A stretch of 8,714 bases of DNA from Bacilli bacterium (lineage in GTDB: Bacteria; Bacillota_I; Bacilli_A; RFN20; CAG-826): contig JAFZVO010000121.1 of assembly GCA_017617775.1 (NCBI GenBank), forward strand, positions 1 through 8,714, written 5' to 3'. This document shows, one piece after another, positions 6,357-8,714 of the stretch (position 1 is the stretch's first letter; each line of letters starts with the position of its first letter). The notes beneath the pieces are model-generated. The model did not search any database. It saw nothing but the letters and a program-made list of their open reading frames with translations, and was not told where the DNA came from. Made by a program: the position numbers and the translations under genes.

Positions 6357-8066
6357 ATGTCAGAGAAAAGAATCGATTCATCATTTTTAGATAAAGCCAT
6401 CATCTATGCGACCAAGGCGCATCAAAACGTCGAACGTCGTGAGAAAGGCTTTCCTTATATCGTCCATCCAATGGAAGCGATGAGCATCGTCGCGACGATG
6501 ACGAGCGACCAGGAATTGCTCGCCGCGGCAGTCCTTCATGATGTCGTCGAAGATACCGATATCACTCTCGACGAACTAAAAGCGGAATTCGGTGAAAGAG
6601 TCGCTCGACTCGTCGCCTTAGAATCCGACAATATGGATCCCGGATACCGTAAAGATTTATCCTGGAGAGAGAAAAAGATCCTCGGCTTAAAACGCATTAA
6701 GAATTCTGATAAAGACGCGCAGATTGTCGCTCTCGGAGACAAGCTTTCCAACATGCGTGCCATCCATCTAGATTGGCTTAAAGACCACGAGAAAATATTT
6801 GAAAGATTCCATGAATCAGATCCCTCTATTCACGCTTGGAGATACTATCAATTATCCAACTGTTTTGATAAGTTAGAAGGCTATCCTGCATTAGAGGAAT
6901 TCAAATACTTAGTGAGAGATGTTTTCGGTGAATATCTCCACGATTTCCGCATTGACAGAAATGGAAATATATTGAAGATTTACGGCAAAATCGATAGCAA
7001 AAACGCCATATCTATCATCGATAAGATCAACGCGAACGATTGTGATACCTATCTCGATTTCGCGGATGTCGCTGGTGTTTCTAATGCGGCGGTTCGCGCC
7101 TTCTATCGCCTCGCGACAAGTGGGAAGAGATTCTTCATTAGAAACGCGAATGTGAACATCATCAATGTGTTCTATAAATTGGGGGTTGCCCCTTTCATTT
7201 CCATCACCGAAAAACCACGAGAAATATCACTTGATGATTATGAGCAATCCGGGGATGGATATACGGCGATTTCCTTTAACCATGTCGATGGCGATATGAT
7301 GATGAAATTATACGCGCCGTTCATCGCTCCAGAAGAGGTTGAAAAAGAGAAAGTGGTCGCTACACGAACCCTGGCCTTAGGAATCAACACTCCATTATGC
7401 GGTGACCTCGTCACTTGTAAAGGCCAATTTGGCATCACATTTGAAAGGATCAATGATAAACGCTCGGTCGCCAGAGCGGTTTCCGAAGAACCAAATCGCA
7501 TTGAGGAATTCGTTCACCTATATACACAAGCGGTGAAGAAGCTCCATGAGACTAAATGCGATACTACTTTATTTAATCCAGTGAGCAGATCGTTCCTCAA
7601 AGAATTAGAGAACGCGAAAGAGCATTTCACTGATGAAGAATATTTAAAGGTGACAAAGTTCATCGCTGATCATGAAGGACCGATTACTTGTATACATGGT
7701 GATCTTCATATCGGTAACGTCTTATTAACTCCACAAGGTGATACATTATTCATCGATATGGCGGACTTCTCATATGGTGATCCCCTCTATGATGTCTCCG
7801 TCTTATACGTGATGTCTCATCTCCTCGGAGAAGAACAATGTCAGAGACTATATCACATCAGTAAAGAACAAATGCAGAATGTTTGGAAACTATTTGTGAA
7901 AGAATATTATAATGTTTCAAAAGAAACAGAAATACAGGCTATTGAAGAGATGATCAAGCCTTATGCCGGGGTGAGAATCATCCAATTCGCCAACCGCAGT
8001 AAATGGCGTGATGGGGCAATGGCCAACAATGTGAAAAAATTAATCTTTGGATATCAGGAGGAATAA
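6357..8066 (+). CDS. HD alarmone hydrolase-like - STAS - APH phosphotransferase triple fusion
   Basis: A 569-residue protein with three recognisable parts. Residues 1-195 are a MESH1/SpoT-type HD domain: YIVHPMEA (His37), AAAVLHDVVEDT (H61, D62, E65, D66), FGERVARLV (78-86) and LGDKLSNMRAI (D128, N132). All expected metal and catalytic positions for (p)ppGpp 3'-pyrophosphohydrolase are present. Residues about 200-286 read as a STAS domain (LKIYGKIDSKNA, then YLDFADVAGVSNAAVRAFYR) that aligns without large gaps to the STAS protein at 3074-3373. Its phospho-serine position appears to be Asn243, beside Ser242. Residues about 290-569 are an APH/Bud32-fold phosphotransferase with K317, E331, HGDLHIGN (D449, N454) and FIDMADFSYGDPLYD (D467), so it looks catalytically competent. 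The substrate is unknown. The start follows the synthetase stop by one base. The likely role is an alarmone hydrolase regulated through its STAS and kinase modules; that wiring is inference. Confidence 0.88.
   Translation: MSEKRIDSSFLDKAIIYATKAHQNVERREKGFPYIVHPMEAMSIVATMTSDQELLAAAVLHDVVEDTDITLDELKAEFGERVARLVALESDNMDPGYRKDLSWREKKILGLKRIKNSDKDAQIVALGDKLSNMRAIHLDWLKDHEKIFERFHESDPSIHAWRYYQLSNCFDKLEGYPALEEFKYLVRDVFGEYLHDFRIDRNGNILKIYGKIDSKNAISIIDKINANDCDTYLDFADVAGVSNAAVRAFYRLATSGKRFFIRNANVNIINVFYKLGVAPFISITEKPREISLDDYEQSGDGYTAISFNHVDGDMMMKLYAPFIAPEEVEKEKVVATRTLALGINTPLCGDLVTCKGQFGITFERINDKRSVARAVSEEPNRIEEFVHLYTQAVKKLHETKCDTTLFNPVSRSFLKELENAKEHFTDEEYLKVTKFIADHEGPITCIHGDLHIGNVLLTPQGDTLFIDMADFSYGDPLYDVSVLYVMSHLLGEEQCQRLYHISKEQMQNVWKLFVKEYYNVSKETEIQAIEEMIKPYAGVRIIQFANRSKWRDGAMANNVKKLIFGYQEE
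8056..8061 (+). promoter_or_regulatory. Ribosome binding site AGGAGG for the terminal lipoprotein
   Basis: AGGAGG lies inside the last codons of the HD-STAS-APH gene. It is 4 nt before the ATG at 8066 and 7 nt before the ATG at 8069. The better spacing favours 8069 as the start. A strong site inside an operon suggests that this lipoprotein is made at a higher level than its upstream neighbours. Confidence 0.8.
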
Positions 8067-8068
8067 TG

Positions 8069-8714
8069 ATGAAAAAGAGAACAACATTATTGATATCAAC
8101 CGTATTAGCTGCGCTTTCTTTGTCGAGCTGTGGCAAAGAATCCTATTACGGTACTTATCAATTCCAAATGGGCAAGAAGAATGACGCCCACATCGGTATT
8201 TATATGGATCTCACCGGTGACAACATCGAAGTCGAACTCGATGGTGAAAAAACCAACATGGAGAAATTTAATCTCAAGCTATCAGTCCCAGAAAAAGCCA
8301 CCTCAGACGATGATTCTACTACTTTGGTCGGCGGTCTATTAACTTTCTTCCAAGATGGTTTGTTCGGCGGTTATAAAATCAATTACATCGAAGAGAAAGA
8401 AGAGAACCGTCTCACCCTCGTTCCAGTCATCGATTTGAACAAATTGATGGAAGTTGTTCAGGGTGAAGGCGAGGAAGGTGAATCCAGTTCTAGCCAAGAG
8501 AGTTCTTCTTATGAAGAATTTGTCATTCCATCCGAATTCATCGACGATGTTTTAATCGCGAAATATCACGGCAACACGATTGATGTCACAGTTCCTGTTT
8601 CCCTTAATGATTTGATGTTCCAATTATATTGGTATGGTTTTGACATCTTTGATCTAGCCGGAGAATATCCTATTGAGAAACATGAAAAAGGTTCTCATCC
8701 AACTGAGGATGATA
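8069..8714 (+). CDS. Lipoprotein of unknown function, 3' end beyond the window
   Basis: An open frame of at least 215 codons that runs off the window without a stop. It begins with a typical lipoprotein signal: MKKRTT, a hydrophobic core, and lipobox LSSC with Cys21, so the product should be anchored on the outer face of the membrane. The mature part is acidic with alternating beta-like segments (for example GIYMDLTGDNIEVELDG) and a Ser/Glu-rich low-complexity linker at about residues 133-150 (SSSSQESSSYEE). I do not recognise the family. An ATG at 8066 overlaps the previous stop as TAATG, but the ATG at 8069 has better ribosome-site spacing. Its place in the operon suggests that it might be an external partner of the membrane phosphatase/kinase, or an output protein. 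Both ideas are unproven. Confidence 0.85.
   Translation, partial: MKKRTTLLISTVLAALSLSSCGKESYYGTYQFQMGKKNDAHIGIYMDLTGDNIEVELDGEKTNMEKFNLKLSVPEKATSDDDSTTLVGGLLTFFQDGLFGGYKINYIEEKEENRLTLVPVIDLNKLMEVVQGEGEEGESSSSQESSSYEEFVIPSEFIDDVLIAKYHGNTIDVTVPVSLNDLMFQLYWYGFDIFDLAGEYPIEKHEKGSHPTEDD

Noticed and set aside
8130..8342. Open frame of 70 codons near the right end
   Set aside because: It is in another frame inside the lipoprotein gene, which has a strong ribosome site and a clear signal peptide.
1..8714. CRISPR array, transposon, tRNA or rRNA gene
   Set aside because: No repeat-spacer pattern, inverted-repeat-bounded transposase, cloverleaf or rRNA-like stretch was seen, and coding genes fill almost the whole window.

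Overview
The window reads as a low-to-moderate GC Bacillota chromosome, most likely an uncultured member of the Bacilli, Erysipelotrichia or Mollicutes-related lineages. The grounds are Gram-positive style lipoboxes, strong GGAGG ribosome sites, an Rnf cluster with NusG_II and Gx-transporter genes, and partner-switching proteins of the SpoIIAA/SpoIIE type. The genetic code is standard, with tryptophan encoded by TGG, and nearly every gene ends in TAA. The lineage is an inference from protein families; no rRNA or marker phylogeny is available here. All real genes lie on the + strand and are packed almost without gaps. I see no tRNA, rRNA, CRISPR array, transposon or repeat family.

Region 1 (2-2978) is the 3' end of an Rnf electron-transport operon: rnfA, a 63-residue membrane protein with a cysteine cluster, a very short rnfB that has only the first Fe-S domain, a lipoprotein ApbE flavin transferase, a membrane-anchored NusG_II domain protein, and a Gx-transporter family membrane protein. 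RnfC, D, G and E would be expected upstream, outside the window. Together these genes would build and flavinylate a membrane ferredoxin:NAD+ oxidoreductase. Region 1 closes with a 13-bp hairpin followed by a T-rich run at 2989-3028, a probable terminator.

Region 2 (about 3024-8714, running off the end) is a second, tightly coupled operon. It encodes a STAS anti-sigma-factor-antagonist type protein, a membrane protein fusing a PP2C/SpoIIE phosphatase to a HATPase (RsbW-like) kinase, a RelA/SpoT-type nucleotide pyrophosphokinase with a long C-terminal extension, a three-domain protein (MESH1/SpoT-like HD hydrolase, then STAS, then an APH-fold phosphotransferase), and a lipoprotein cut off by the window edge. 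Spacings are 1 nt or a TAATG overlap throughout, which argues for one transcript and coupled translation.

Region 2 is the most notable part. It places a serine-phosphorylation partner switch (kinase, phosphatase and STAS) in the same operon as separate alarmone-synthetase and alarmone-hydrolase-like proteins, and the hydrolase itself carries a STAS domain. The simplest hypothesis is that a membrane-sensed signal, relayed by STAS phosphorylation, sets the level of (p)ppGpp or a related nucleotide. No sigma factor is present in the window to serve as the usual target. The domain assignments rest on visible motifs; the wiring is inference.
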